Shown piece after piece: positions 33,711-42,158 of a stretch of DNA of 64,000 nucleotides. The stretch is from Ilyobacter polytropus DSM 2926. Lineage in GTDB: Bacteria > Fusobacteriota > Fusobacteriia > Fusobacteriales > Fusobacteriaceae. A program made the position numbers and the translations under genes. The stretch spans positions 1,736,001-1,800,000 of the forward strand of contig NC_014632.1 of assembly GCF_000165505.1 (NCBI RefSeq). The letters run 5' to 3'. The notes under the pieces are model-generated. The model saw only the letters and a program-made list of their open reading frames with translations, made no database searches and was not told where the DNA came from. Each line of letters begins with the position of its first letter. Positions within the stretch are counted from its first letter, which is position 1.

Positions 33711-33773
33711 TTTTATGCTACTTTCTTTTTTCAGGGGATAAGCTTCTAGCCCATCCCCTATTTATGTTATTTG

Positions 33774-33917
33774 TTAGCCTTTAGATATCATTTGAGCAAC
33801 TACTCTTGAAAGACTATCGTGAATACATCCACCACTACTACTCCCTGTGGCTTCCTGCATTCCCTCTCTCTCATAGTTCCTTTTATATAGTCTTTCTCTT
33901 CCTATTGATAATATCAT
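33774..33917 (-). CDS. Small hypothetical protein, 47 residues
   Basis: From ATG 33917 behind GGGGGGATAGG it reads MILSIGRERLYKRNYEREGM, then QEATGSSSGGCIHDSLSRVV. Good ribosome-binding site and a position just upstream of the integrase support it, but I do not recognise it and short length makes it uncertain. Confidence 0.45.
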   Translation of the reverse strand: MILSIGRERLYKRNYEREGMQEATGSSSGGCIHDSLSRVVAQMISKG

Positions 33918-34055
33918 TACCTATCCCCCCATTAAAATTTTTGATATCATAATTATGATATATACTTATTTTTTATTTATAAACGCTTCCAGTTGGTCGT
34001 TGTCCCATAATCCTAAGTATTTTCGATATATTTTGGTCGTCCTAACGGCTGACTC

Positions 34056-34325
34056 TCATAGTCCTTGATTTGAAACCTGGCTTAATTTTTTTACTTCCAT
34101 ATAGCCAATCCTGTTCATAAGTATTTCTGCCTCAACAAATGTTCCACTTAGTTTTTCGACCAAAACTCTATGTTTTAAAGGAATAGAATAATAAGTCCCA
34201 TCTATATATGCATAAAAAGTTTCATCATCAAAATCCTCTATAAGGTTTTGAAGTTTCCCTTTTACAGCAAAAATCCAATTACTACCTTGCATTCTAACAT
34301 TCATCATTTTTTTAATATTTATCAT
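34056..34325 (-). CDS. Hypothetical protein, 89 residues
   Basis: Starts MINIKKMMNVRMQGSNWIFA behind AGGAGG. It is a compact alpha/beta-looking soluble protein with no motif I recognise. It lies between the helicase and the integrase in the mobile block, all on the minus strand. Confidence 0.6.
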   Translation of the reverse strand: MINIKKMMNVRMQGSNWIFAVKGKLQNLIEDFDDETFYAYIDGTYYSIPLKHRVLVEKLSGTFVEAEILMNRIGYMEVKKLSQVSNQGL

Positions 34326-34383
34326 TTAATATCCTCCTATTATTTTTTTATTTAGGGAGCCATAAATTGACCCCCGCTGTAAT

Positions 34384-36714
34384 CTAGTCAAAAATGGGTG
34401 TTTCATCTACTTCTAGATATCGATCTTGTATTTGAGTATTATTTTCTTTTATTTGATCTTCTTTTTGCACTATCTCTACTATATCGTGGATTTCTGAGCT
34501 TTTATCATTACTCACATCTATCTTCGTCCCTGTAACTTTCTCAACGTCACTTATAAACTTTTCCGCCTCAAAATAAGGAGATGCTATTGGATATTGTTTA
34601 CCTTCCTTTTCTAGAGTTACCTCATATAAATAAAACTGTGTTGAAAATTTCACTTCATAAGCTTTTTCGAAAATATTTCCAATCATTCTTTCGGGTCTTG
34701 AGGCTTCATCAATTTTATCTATATATAATTCAGTAAGCTTTAACTCAATTTTTTGATCTAAAAGCTTTTGAAACTCTTCAACATACTCTGGCTCATCTAA
34801 TTTAAATTCTCCTAGTATGCTTTTAGCTGTACGTAAACCTTTATTTACCTTTGAATGAGTAGTCTTTCCATCCTTTTTACTGGATTTATCGCTAAGAATA
34901 ACTAACTCTTTCCCCCTCGTTGTTAAGGCATTTCTTGTATATTTTTTTCCTAGGAGTTTACTATACTCGTCTAAGGATTTATCTTCGTCTTCTTTAGTAA
35001 TCACCTTATTTTCTTCACTTGCATACAGATTATAGAGAATTTCAAAAGCCTTATAGCCTTTATTTCTCTTTTCTATACTAGGGTCATCTTTTAAACCTGA
35101 ATAGACGTATGCCTGAATATAGTTTTTTATTTTCCTCCTCTTTGGCTTACTAGTAAAGGTTTTCAGCATAAGTTCATATGCTAATTTATAATTGAATCCC
35201 AAAGCTATATACATTCCAAAAGTCTTAAAAACATCGAAAGGCACCCTCAGATTTTTCCAGAACTTATTGTTATCATAGTACTTTTCTGGATCTTTATTTA
35301 AATAGCATTTTAGGGCTTGCTTTTGATATTCCATTCCTTGTAACTTTTTTAAGTGTTCTGAAAGAAGTTCTATCTCTTTATCAGTAGACTCTTCCCCACC
35401 TTTAGAAAACATAAAATTCCCTTCAACTTTCATTGAATATTCTTCAATTATCGGAGACAGCTCATAAGCTTCCAGCTCTTTCTTCAATAGCTCTGGATTA
35501 CTTTGAAGACTTTTATAGTACTTTTCATACTCTGAATTTCTTATAGCCTCTACATCTACATAAAAACTATTCTGCGTATCCATTTTTACAAAGTATTCTT
35601 CATCAAGAGAATCCTCTATCAAACTGAACTTATACATCAGAAACTTCTTTGTTTCCCCTCCTACACTTCTGATACAATTTTTCATGTCATTCATTATATT
35701 ATTAGCCGTCATCATTCTACGTTTAATTGCCTCTTCCACTTGTGTTGATGTATATGGTGGCTTAGCTGTTTCGTCTTTTTTTAATGGTTTAGCTCCATTT
35801 ATAATTACATAATGCTCTTTTAATGATTTTCGAGGTCTTGCTGATAATTGCTTTATGGCATTAGGGTCACCATTTTCAACATCTATGATGACATCTACTT
35901 CTTTTAGGTTTACACCTGCGTCTAAAAGTGAGGTACATAAAATAACTTTATATTTATCAGATAATTCATTTTCATTTACTATCTTCAACATGACATCTGA
36001 TTCATTTTTATTATCAGCAGTTAAAATAGTTGATGAAACCTCATTCTCCTCAAGACTCTCTTCCATTTTTCTAAGAGTGCTTTTATTGTTCACCTTAACA
36101 AGACACCTCTTTCCCTCGTCAATCTTTTTCTTGATAAGATCTAAGGCGACAGCTCTATTAGAATTTTTCCCCGACATTAGTATCTTAGATGAACCTATGA
36201 TATTTTTAGGTTCTTCTTGCTTAAATCTAACCACTTCTCCGTAAAGATCATGTTGTAAATGATTGACTGTTGCGGATAGATATACAACTTCTTTTGCTTT
36301 CTTTGTAAGCTTTTTTACTCCCAATATGGCGTCACTTCTAAAGTTAGCCTGTGCTTGCAAATTATGAGCCTCGTCTAGCACAACCAATAAATCAGATAGA
36401 TCGCCTTTTAAGAGGCTGACTGCCTTATCATATGTGGCTACAATTACATTTCCCTTTTCCCAAATGTTCTCTGTTACTTCACTTCCATGAATTCCTACTA
36501 TCTTATATTCTTTAGAAATTTGCATAACATTGGAGACATTTGGTACTAGAATGATAGTTTTACCTTTTCTTTCTTTACCTATCTTAATAAAAGTATAGGT
36601 TTTCCCACTCCCTGTAGGAGCTTCTACGATGACCTTCCTATGATTGCTTATACTCTTCTTAATCACATTTGTTGATTCATCCTCTGAAAGATATTTTTTA
36701 AACTTATGAACCAT
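34384..36714 (-). CDS. DEAD/DEAH-type superfamily 2 helicase-like ATPase with a long novel C-terminus
   Basis: 776 residues from the ATG at 36714, chosen for GGAGG; an in-frame earlier start lacks one. Motifs: I VEAPTGSGKTYTFIKIG near residue 30; II VVLDEAHNL; III SATV; helicase C-terminal domain with LCTSLLDAGVNL and QLSARPRKS. The last 450 residues show no domain I recognise. The length and setting suggest a replication or defence helicase of a mobile element. No primase or nuclease motif is evident. Confidence 0.8.
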   Translation of the reverse strand: MVHKFKKYLSEDESTNVIKKSISNHRKVIVEAPTGSGKTYTFIKIGKERKGKTIILVPNVSNVMQISKEYKIVGIHGSEVTENIWEKGNVIVATYDKAVSLLKGDLSDLLVVLDEAHNLQAQANFRSDAILGVKKLTKKAKEVVYLSATVNHLQHDLYGEVVRFKQEEPKNIIGSSKILMSGKNSNRAVALDLIKKKIDEGKRCLVKVNNKSTLRKMEESLEENEVSSTILTADNKNESDVMLKIVNENELSDKYKVILCTSLLDAGVNLKEVDVIIDVENGDPNAIKQLSARPRKSLKEHYVIINGAKPLKKDETAKPPYTSTQVEEAIKRRMMTANNIMNDMKNCIRSVGGETKKFLMYKFSLIEDSLDEEYFVKMDTQNSFYVDVEAIRNSEYEKYYKSLQSNPELLKKELEAYELSPIIEEYSMKVEGNFMFSKGGEESTDKEIELLSEHLKKLQGMEYQKQALKCYLNKDPEKYYDNNKFWKNLRVPFDVFKTFGMYIALGFNYKLAYELMLKTFTSKPKRRKIKNYIQAYVYSGLKDDPSIEKRNKGYKAFEILYNLYASEENKVITKEDEDKSLDEYSKLLGKKYTRNALTTRGKELVILSDKSSKKDGKTTHSKVNKGLRTAKSILGEFKLDEPEYVEEFQKLLDQKIELKLTELYIDKIDEASRPERMIGNIFEKAYEVKFSTQFYLYEVTLEKEGKQYPIASPYFEAEKFISDVEKVTGTKIDVSNDKSSEIHDIVEIVQKEDQIKENNTQIQDRYLEVDETPIFD

Positions 36715-36880
36715 GACTATACCTCCACAAAATTTATATTTAGTTTTCAATGTCCAAAGAAACCATCATCTGATTTCCCTGCTATTATTTTGTGGATCCA
36801 CTTCTGTTAACAATTAAATAGTATCATCTCTTATAAAAAGAATAACGTCCGAAACTTTTTGACAAAAAAAAATCTTGCTT

Positions 36881-37897
36881 TTAACAAGATTTTATGTTTT
36901 CTAATTTTTTTCTAGATTTTTCCTTTTCTCTAAGTTCTTCTTCCCTACCTAAAGGCCAATTATCAATTGTATAATCTATTAATAGGTTGGTAACTTCTGT
37001 TAAATCAATTAATTCACTTAAATACTTATTAATTTTTTCTTCTTTTGATGTCAACTTTCTATAATCCCCAAAATACCGATTTACAACAGCATTAGCTCTA
37101 GTTTCATTAAAGTTTTTCTTCGTTTTAAAAAACTCTTTAGTTTTCTCTTCCAGCTCCAACAGACTTTTCTCATTCACTTTTTTTCCACTTATAATTTTTT
37201 TTAATGCAGCATTGTCAACTACTTCCTCCAAGAGAAACCGTAAATCCTCTTCCCCTGCTTTGGATATTTTCCTATGACTGTAATTATTTTGATATTTTTT
37301 AGATATCTCTTTATATATTTCCTCTATCGGAGTGCTTTTATTTGTTACATCTTCAAAATCACATTTTATGTATTCACTTAAAATGAAATCTTCTTTCTTG
37401 GAGTATAAACCTTCCACTCCTGTTAAACCATTTATTTTATTAAGTCTTTTTTCTATTTTGTAATAATACTTCTTATATTCTTTATCTTCTTCAGTAATTT
37501 TAATTTCTTGTGCTAAATTTTCTTTGATGAAATTAATGCTTTTATTCTCACCATATCCTTTTTTTATGAAATCAGCAAAAGTAATACTTCCTTCGTCTTT
37601 TTCTGAAGGTGCTAAGCTCTGATAATAATGATCAATTACATAGTCAGCTATTTTATTTAGACCTATTGTTAGTTCATCACTTTCGCCATCTGTTATAATC
37701 TTTGATAATTTTCTTATATGTTGCTCATTAAATTCAAGGTCTTCTGTTGCGTATACAAGTTCTTTCACATCTGAAAACCTCGAAGTATCCATTTTTATTC
37801 CGTCTATTGAGTCAATTTCCTCCTCTTTCTCACAACAATCTAAATCTTCAAATATTTCTCTCAAAAGTTTTTCTTTTGAGAATTCAGTATTGCTCAA
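36881..37897 (-). CDS. Hypothetical protein, 338 residues
   Basis: Probably starts with TTG at 37897, because AGGAGG lies eight bases upstream. The protein is rich in charged residues and predicted helical, with no membrane segment or catalytic motif I can recognise. It is immediately upstream of the helicase gene (166 bases between) and probably shares its transcript. The region before it contains two large hairpins that could regulate this transcript. Confidence 0.65.
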   Translation of the reverse strand: MSNTEFSKEKLLREIFEDLDCCEKEEEIDSIDGIKMDTSRFSDVKELVYATEDLEFNEQHIRKLSKIITDGESDELTIGLNKIADYVIDHYYQSLAPSEKDEGSITFADFIKKGYGENKSINFIKENLAQEIKITEEDKEYKKYYYKIEKRLNKINGLTGVEGLYSKKEDFILSEYIKCDFEDVTNKSTPIEEIYKEISKKYQNNYSHRKISKAGEEDLRFLLEEVVDNAALKKIISGKKVNEKSLLELEEKTKEFFKTKKNFNETRANAVVNRYFGDYRKLTSKEEKINKYLSELIDLTEVTNLLIDYTIDNWPLGREEELREKEKSRKKLENIKSC

Positions 37898-37964
37898 ATC
37901 ATTTCCTCCTATTTACTATATTGACTTATAATCCATATTATATCATCTCTAGGTTATACTAGAC

Positions 37965-38030
37965 CCAAAACTTAGAATTTATTTTCTTTAGAATCTACAA
38001 TTCTTACTTTCGGGTATCATCTTATACTGA
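37965..38030 (-). repeat. Partial dispersed hairpin element, copy 3
   Basis: TTTTCTTTAGAATCTACAAT, then ACTTTCGGGTATCATC, matches the middle part of the elements at 42590 and 16220. The AGCACATAGG hairpin is missing here. Confidence 0.5.
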
Positions 38031-38052
38031 TATTTTTATGATTTTTATAGGT

Positions 38053-38105
38053 AGTTTTGAAAAGGTATTATACCTTTAGGTATATGTTTTTACCTTTTCA
38101 AAACT
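38053..38105. promoter_or_regulatory. Nested palindrome upstream of the 338-residue protein
   Basis: The arms AGTTTTGAAAAGGTA and TACCTTTTCAAAACT are a perfect 15-bp inverted repeat; the 23-base interior itself contains a smaller hairpin (TATACC...GGTATA). The gene that starts at 37897 lies downstream, so this could be an operator, an origin-like structure or an RNA leader. Confidence 0.55.
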
Positions 38106-38122
38106 AGATAGAAAATATCATG

Positions 38123-38178
38123 CCCGAAACTTAGGATATTTTGTTTTAGGATTATATATCCCAAGTTTCGGGTTTTTT
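38123..38178 (+). terminator. Long hairpin with CCCGAAACTT stem
   Basis: CCCGAAACTTAGGATAT and ATATCCCAAGTTTCGGG pair at 16 of 17 positions and are followed on the plus strand by TTTTTT. As no gene is transcribed towards it on the plus strand, the T-run may be chance and the structure may act on the minus transcript. The stem shares CCCGAAACTT with the dispersed element. Confidence 0.55.
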
Positions 38179-38545
38179 ATCTACTGTATTTCAACGAAAA
38201 TAGCTCCATCACTTCATCTATACAGCCTGAATTATTTACCTGATCCATCAATTCTAGTGTATCATCTGAAACGAAATACTCTGTTTCATCTTTTAGGTAG
38301 AACACTATGTCCACATCTTCAATCTCTCTTAGTAGATCTGTAGTAGTTACTTTTTCCACTACAAACTTTTCAATTGATTCCACTCTTTTTTCTATAGAAT
38401 TCCAAAGATCGTCTACATTACGATTTTCCCATATCATATTTTCCAAATCTTCAATATCCCAATTCTTAGAAATATACTTTTCTATTTCCAATTTTCCAAT
38501 TTTATCTAGTATCTCTTTTGGATCTAGTGACACAAAAATATTCAT
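38177..38545 (-). CDS. Hypothetical acidic protein, 122 residues
   Basis: Start at 38545 behind AAAAAGGAG (an earlier in-frame start is without ribosome-binding site). It reads MNIFVSLDPKEILDKIGKLE, then DIEDLENMIWENRNVDDLW, rich in Asp and Glu, predicted helical. No family recognised. Part of the minus-strand block of phage-like small genes. Confidence 0.6.
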   Translation of the reverse strand: MNIFVSLDPKEILDKIGKLEIEKYISKNWDIEDLENMIWENRNVDDLWNSIEKRVESIEKFVVEKVTTTDLLREIEDVDIVFYLKDETEYFVSDDTLELMDQVNNSGCIDEVMELFSLKYSR

Positions 38546-38707
38546 TCTTAGTCTCCTTTTTAGAGTAGCCACCCTTGACCTCGATATAGGTCTATCTGGC
38601 TATGCTATTTTTTAACGTTACCTTTCTATCATATTTAAGATGACAGCTTATCACGACTTGCAGATTTGGCTCTCTGATATCTATTTCAGCCTTCCTATTA
38701 GATAGAT

Positions 38708-39001
38708 TCAATATTCCTCTGCCAACATAGCAGTAGTATGATCTCCATCATCTATTACGAATACCATTGCTGTTACGGGTCTTGTGAATACAAACCTGTA
38801 CTTCTTTTTGTATTCAGGTGACTCACTTCTATGTTCAAGTCTCTGGATGAACTCATTCTCTGCTTCCAACTGAAATACCTGCAAATAGTCCATATTCCCT
38901 TTTGTATTCAATTCGTCAATCAACTGGAATATTGTCAATTGTAGTTCTAGTGGGATCTCTTGTTGAAATCCTCGTGTCATGTACCTATTATTCTCAAACA
39001 T
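38708..39001 (-). CDS. Hypothetical protein, 97 residues
   Basis: Begins MFENNRYMTRGFQQEIPLEL after AGGAGGGTAA. The C-terminal part FVFTRPVTAMVFVIDDGDHTTAMLAEEY resembles a compact sheet domain. The conserved-looking ending recalls DUF960-like phage proteins, but I would not rely on this. It lies in the mobile block. Confidence 0.62.
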   Translation of the reverse strand: MFENNRYMTRGFQQEIPLELQLTIFQLIDELNTKGNMDYLQVFQLEAENEFIQRLEHRSESPEYKKKYRFVFTRPVTAMVFVIDDGDHTTAMLAEEY

Positions 39002-39114
39002 TTACCCTCCTATACTATATCTTGATATATTTTATTTTTATATATGTACATATTGTGTTTTTGAAAATGTTTTCTCAAACAACCCCGTTGTAGTCGTTAG
39101 TTCTACATTATATT

Positions 39115-39249
39115 TTCATCTTCATGATTAGAACTCTTCTGTATCCTTGAAATTAGATCTATATCTCCAATATTTGCAATTATCTCTTTCATTTCATCAA
39201 CCAATATTCTCTCCTCTATCAACTTCGACGTCATCATGTCTATGGCAAA
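39115..39249 (-). CDS. Possible short ORF, about 44 residues
   Basis: The minus strand reads MMTSKLIEERILVDEMKEII, then ANIGDIDLISRIQKSS. It has no clear ribosome-binding site, so it is listed with low confidence. Confidence 0.25.
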
Positions 39250-39255
39250 AGAAAA

Positions 39256-39282
39256 AAGAGATAGTCTGTTGACTATCCCCTA
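39256..39282 (-). terminator. Terminator after the 22-residue peptide gene
   Basis: On the minus strand GGATAGTC and GACTATCT arms form a stem around AACA, followed by CTTTTTTCTTTT. Confidence 0.75.
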
Positions 39283-39351
39283 TCAATCATCTATAGATTT
39301 CCCTATTACTGTTAGTGCAGTACCAACAGCTACAAGTACAGTTCCAAACAT
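39283..39351 (-). CDS. 22-residue hydrophobic peptide
   Basis: From ATG 39351, preceded by the very strong AAGGAGGTGATAC, it reads MFGTVLVAVGTALTVIGKSI followed by two aspartates. It is one hydrophobic segment with a charged tail. A rho-independent terminator follows directly. Such a tightly framed mini-gene resembles type I toxin peptides or small membrane peptides of phages. It has no recognised homologue that I can name. Confidence 0.6.
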   Translation of the reverse strand: MFGTVLVAVGTALTVIGKSIDD

Positions 39352-39484
39352 TGTATCACCTCCTTATAGTGAATATTCCCTTCTATCTATTCAATAGATC
39401 CCAAAATATCTCTTGTGGTGTTCTTGGTCTTTGTGTCCATAATATCATCTTTCATTCCTCCTTTTTCTTTGGAGATCGACTTTC

Positions 39485-39814
39485 TCAAGATAGCCAATCA
39501 TCGTATTTCTTTCTCCTATCTTCTTCCTTTTTCAACATGTTCAAATACTCTGCTATTAGCTCATCTACCTCCGCTATCTCTATTTCAATACCCATCAATT
39601 CATAGTTTTCCACTGTTGTTAGGTCTTCCTCTTCCTCCTGACACTCTAGCAAGTAGAGCTTTGCGAATTTTTCTGAATAGTAGATTCCTTTACATCTATC
39701 TACACTCACTACCACCCCGTAGCCCATCTTCAGCTTCTCCTTTACCTCGTCAATAGTTGCTGCTTCATCAAACTCTATTTCCTCCTCGAATCCCAATTCC
39801 TCAAATTCTACCAT
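39485..39814 (-). CDS. Hypothetical strongly acidic protein, 109 residues
   Basis: Begins MVEFEELGFEEEIEFDEAAT after GGGAGG. I count about 33 Asp/Glu against 13 Lys/Arg, an estimated net charge near -20. Such acidity is seen in DNA-mimic and anti-restriction proteins of phages, but the sequence resembles no such family that I recognise, and acidic assembly proteins are another option. Confidence 0.6.
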   Translation of the reverse strand: MVEFEELGFEEEIEFDEAATIDEVKEKLKMGYGVVVSVDRCKGIYYSEKFAKLYLLECQEEEEDLTTVENYELMGIEIEIAEVDELIAEYLNMLKKEEDRRKKYDDWLS

Positions 39815-39815
39815 T

Positions 39816-40043
39816 CTATCTATACCTCCCTATTATCTCCTCAGTGTATTTTTCTAGTTGCTCAACTCCATCTTTCCAGTAGAGTTCCCTTAGCTCAGAT
39901 ACCTCTACTTCTTCATCTGCTACTATACCTTTATAGTTCATATCCCAAGCTTTATTCATTGCTTGATCATGTGTATAGTATTGCTTATCCATCAGTACTT
40001 TTGCTTCCCATACAAGCCCCTTATGCCATTCCCTTAGGTTCAT
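39816..40043 (-). CDS. Hypothetical protein, 75 residues
   Basis: MNLREWHKGLVWEAKVLMDK with good ribosome-binding site AAGGAGG. The start codon lies at the stop of the upstream gene (overlap of four bases), showing translational coupling, and the next gene starts two bases after its stop. Family unknown. Confidence 0.6.
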   Translation of the reverse strand: MNLREWHKGLVWEAKVLMDKQYYTHDQAMNKAWDMNYKGIVADEEVEVSELRELYWKDGVEQLEKYTEEIIGRYR

Positions 40044-40312
40044 TTATCCTCCTTATAGATCTTTTCTATACTTCCATCTTCAAGCATGAGAAAAGATACA
40101 AGTACCTCCTCATCCTCCCCAAGAATATGAACTACAACCTTGTCTTCTCCTATTGGATTTAGATATGTCAGATATTCTTCTTGGTCTATCAAGAATTGGT
40201 GTAAGACTTCCTCTATCTCCTCAGGTTGAAGATATATTCCCTCTATGGCTTCAAATATTACTTCTTCTCCTGATATTTTCTCTGCAAGCTCTTTCGATTT
40301 CTTCACGTCCAT
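40040..40312 (-). CDS. Hypothetical protein, 90 residues
   Basis: Start at 40312 behind AAGGAGGG. It reads MDVKKSKELAEKISGEEVIF, and is acidic. Overlap with the following 75-residue gene suggests co-translation. Upstream is a terminator separating it from the DUF1643 gene. No known family. Confidence 0.6.
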   Translation of the reverse strand: MDVKKSKELAEKISGEEVIFEAIEGIYLQPEEIEEVLHQFLIDQEEYLTYLNPIGEDKVVVHILGEDEEVLVSFLMLEDGSIEKIYKEDK

Positions 40313-40328
40313 TTTTTCCCTCCTTGAA

Positions 40329-40360
40329 ATAGAAAAAGGCAACCCCGTAGGATTGCCTTT
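40329..40360 (-). terminator. Terminator of the DUF1643 gene
   Basis: AAAGGCAATCC and GGGTTGCCTTT form a stem with a short loop; on the minus strand it ends in TTTTTC. Confidence 0.75.
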
Positions 40361-40886
40361 AGTTATTGTTATTCTCTTTGAAATACGGTACTAGATTCCA
40401 TTTCAGCCTTACTGAAGGTACTAGAGGATGATACAATATCTCTCCTCCAATATCTGTCAAATAGTAGACTTTATCCTTGTACGCCTCTAGGCTAGATAGC
40501 AAATCGTCTATTCTTGCTTTTACAGTCTTATTACTCTTACCAATAGCACCATATGCAAGGATTATTTGCGTTGCTTTATCTACACTTTGCATTATCGCTT
40601 TCAAGTTTTCTATCTTGGCTTCTTCTGTTTCAGATCTAGTAGATAGCCTACCTATCATAGAATATAGATTCAATATGTCTACGGAGCCATAGTCTAGTTT
40701 AGAAAGATTATTTACAACCAGTTGAGTAGTCATATCTATGACTATACCATCTGCATCACTTGGATTGATCATCAGGACACATGCCCTGGGTTTTGCCTTA
40801 TCCCATTCCTTCCTCAATAGATATCGGTGTTTCCTATCTTCTGAAAAATGTACTTCCGTTCTCAATACTGTTTTTTCTACTGCCAT
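40359..40886 (-). CDS. DUF1643 family protein
   Basis: 175 residues. HFSEDRKHRYLLRKEWDKAK, then ACVLMINPSDADGIVIDMT and NLYSMIGRLSTR are the family's recognisable blocks. DUF1643 proteins are common in phages and mobile elements, with unknown function; a nucleotide- or nucleic-acid-related role is often guessed. Ribosome-binding site AAGGAGG. First gene of the minus-strand block, divergent from the regulators at 41105. Confidence 0.82.
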   Translation of the reverse strand: MAVEKTVLRTEVHFSEDRKHRYLLRKEWDKAKPRACVLMINPSDADGIVIDMTTQLVVNNLSKLDYGSVDILNLYSMIGRLSTRSETEEAKIENLKAIMQSVDKATQIILAYGAIGKSNKTVKARIDDLLSSLEAYKDKVYYLTDIGGEILYHPLVPSVRLKWNLVPYFKENNNN

Positions 40887-41063
40887 TATTACCTCCTTGA
40901 TTTTTGAATTTTATATCAAGGAAATAATATATTTTCGAAAATGGAATATTTACAGATTTCTAACAACGTTAACAGGGTATTCATACAATCTTAATTGACT
41001 TTTCATAGCGTATCCGTGGGTATTAGGTTTCAAGCCTTAATACACTCGAATTTGCTCAAGTCT

Positions 41064-41095
41064 TAATAACATTACATTAATAATGTTATTAAGGA
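41064..41095. promoter_or_regulatory. Inverted repeat before the 62-residue regulator
   Basis: CTTAATAACATT and AATGTTATTAAG are perfect 12-bp arms separated by eight bases. The right arm ends just before the GGAGG site of the 62-residue gene, so it is either an operator or an RNA hairpin masking translation. Confidence 0.65.
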
Positions 41096-41104
41096 GGTAT
41101 TCAG

Positions 41105-41293
41105 ATGAATACAAAATTAGTTAGCTTCAAGAGAGACGCACATCCATACAAATTAACCCTAATGGTTGATAGATCTATTTACAAATTACTGAAGGATTAC
41201 TCAGGGGATCATAGACTTACTATGTCGTGTATAGTTGAAAACCTTATCTATACCAACTTAGGAGGTGATTCTCATGGAACTACAAACTTATAG
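41105..41293 (+). CDS. Small ribbon-helix-helix-like protein, 62 residues
   Basis: MNTKLVSFKRDAHPYKLTLM through VDRSIYKLLKDYSGDHRLTM is a short strand followed by two helices, compatible with an Arc/MetJ (ribbon-helix-helix) DNA-binding fold. It overlaps the start of the next gene and lies downstream of a 12-bp inverted repeat, so it may be an autoregulator of the block. Confidence 0.55.
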   Translation: MNTKLVSFKRDAHPYKLTLMVDRSIYKLLKDYSGDHRLTMSCIVENLIYTNLGGDSHGTTNL

Positions 41294-42071
41294 TATGAAT
41301 AGTGTTACTGAAAAAAGGGCTATGGATATAATTTCTAAAGTTGGCTCTCTTGCTATGATAGGTGAAATAGGTGCTACAAAGGAAATGGTTGCTGATTTCT
41401 TTGATGTTAGTGAAAGGACTATTGAAAGAGTACTAGAAGGAAATAGAAGAGATTTTCTTATGTATGGTGACTACAAAAAATCCAAGAGTGATATTAAGAT
41501 GCAAGTGACCGACAAATCTGTCGGTAGCTTATTACCGAAAAGAATTAGCAAGATTAACCTCTTTAACCGAAAACATATCATGCTATTCGCTTGTCACTTG
41601 GGTCAAACTTCTGATGTTGCTAAGAAGGTTATCCAATATTTGATTGAAGTTGAAAGTAGTGCTAGTAAGGAAGATAAAGTTACTGCCATATTTGAGCAGC
41701 TTATCAAGTGGAATGAATTGCCTGAAAGTTCCAGATCGACTGTTTATTTGCAAGCTATCAATGCTATCAGAGAATCTAAGGGTCTTATTGCATTTGCTGA
41801 GAGTATTGAGGATACTACTAGTATCTCTATCAATGGTTTTGCCAAAGCTACATATAGTACTTTAGAATTAGGTCAAAAGAAACTATTTAAGGAACTTAGA
41901 TTTTTGCATATTCTTAACAGGAAAAATATCCCTTATCAATATTATATTAGCATGGGGTATTTCAAGGTTATTACTCACAATATTAGGGGGAAAGTAGTCC
42001 ATCAACCTATGCTTACTGGAAAAGGTGAGGTATGGTTACTGAACAAGATGAAAGATGTATTAAGGAAATAG
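41274..42071 (+). CDS. Hypothetical phage-like regulator, 265 residues
   Basis: Starts at 41274 behind AGGAGGTG. The N-terminal part (MVADFFDVSERTIERVLEGN) looks like a helix-turn-helix, and NLFNRKHIMLFACHLGQTSD followed by VAKKVIQYLIEVE resembles a conserved segment in phage and plasmid regulatory proteins. It may act on the divergent minus-strand block. Function not known. Confidence 0.6.
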   Translation: MELQTYSMNSVTEKRAMDIISKVGSLAMIGEIGATKEMVADFFDVSERTIERVLEGNRRDFLMYGDYKKSKSDIKMQVTDKSVGSLLPKRISKINLFNRKHIMLFACHLGQTSDVAKKVIQYLIEVESSASKEDKVTAIFEQLIKWNELPESSRSTVYLQAINAIRESKGLIAFAESIEDTTSISINGFAKATYSTLELGQKKLFKELRFLHILNRKNIPYQYYISMGYFKVITHNIRGKVVHQPMLTGKGEVWLLNKMKDVLRK

Positions 42072-42072
42072 A

Positions 42073-42150
42073 AAAAAGCACATAGGATTGATTTCCTATG
42101 TGCTACTACTAGTTCCTTCCCGAAACTTACCATCTTTTTTTTATTCTTTC
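42073..42150 (-). repeat. Dispersed two-hairpin element, copy 4 (partial)
   Basis: AGCACATAGGATTG and CCTATGTGCT hairpin, then TTCCCGAAACTTACCATC. The second stem partner TTTCGGG is missing because the sequence jumps to the end of the small membrane protein gene. It is the terminator of that gene on the minus strand and perhaps of the regulator at 41274 on the plus strand. Confidence 0.7.
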
Positions 42151-42158
42151 TTCCATGA

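Noticed and set aside
35855-36244. Plus-strand frame of 129 codons inside the helicase gene
   Set aside because: It is antisense to conserved helicase motifs, and has no start signal.
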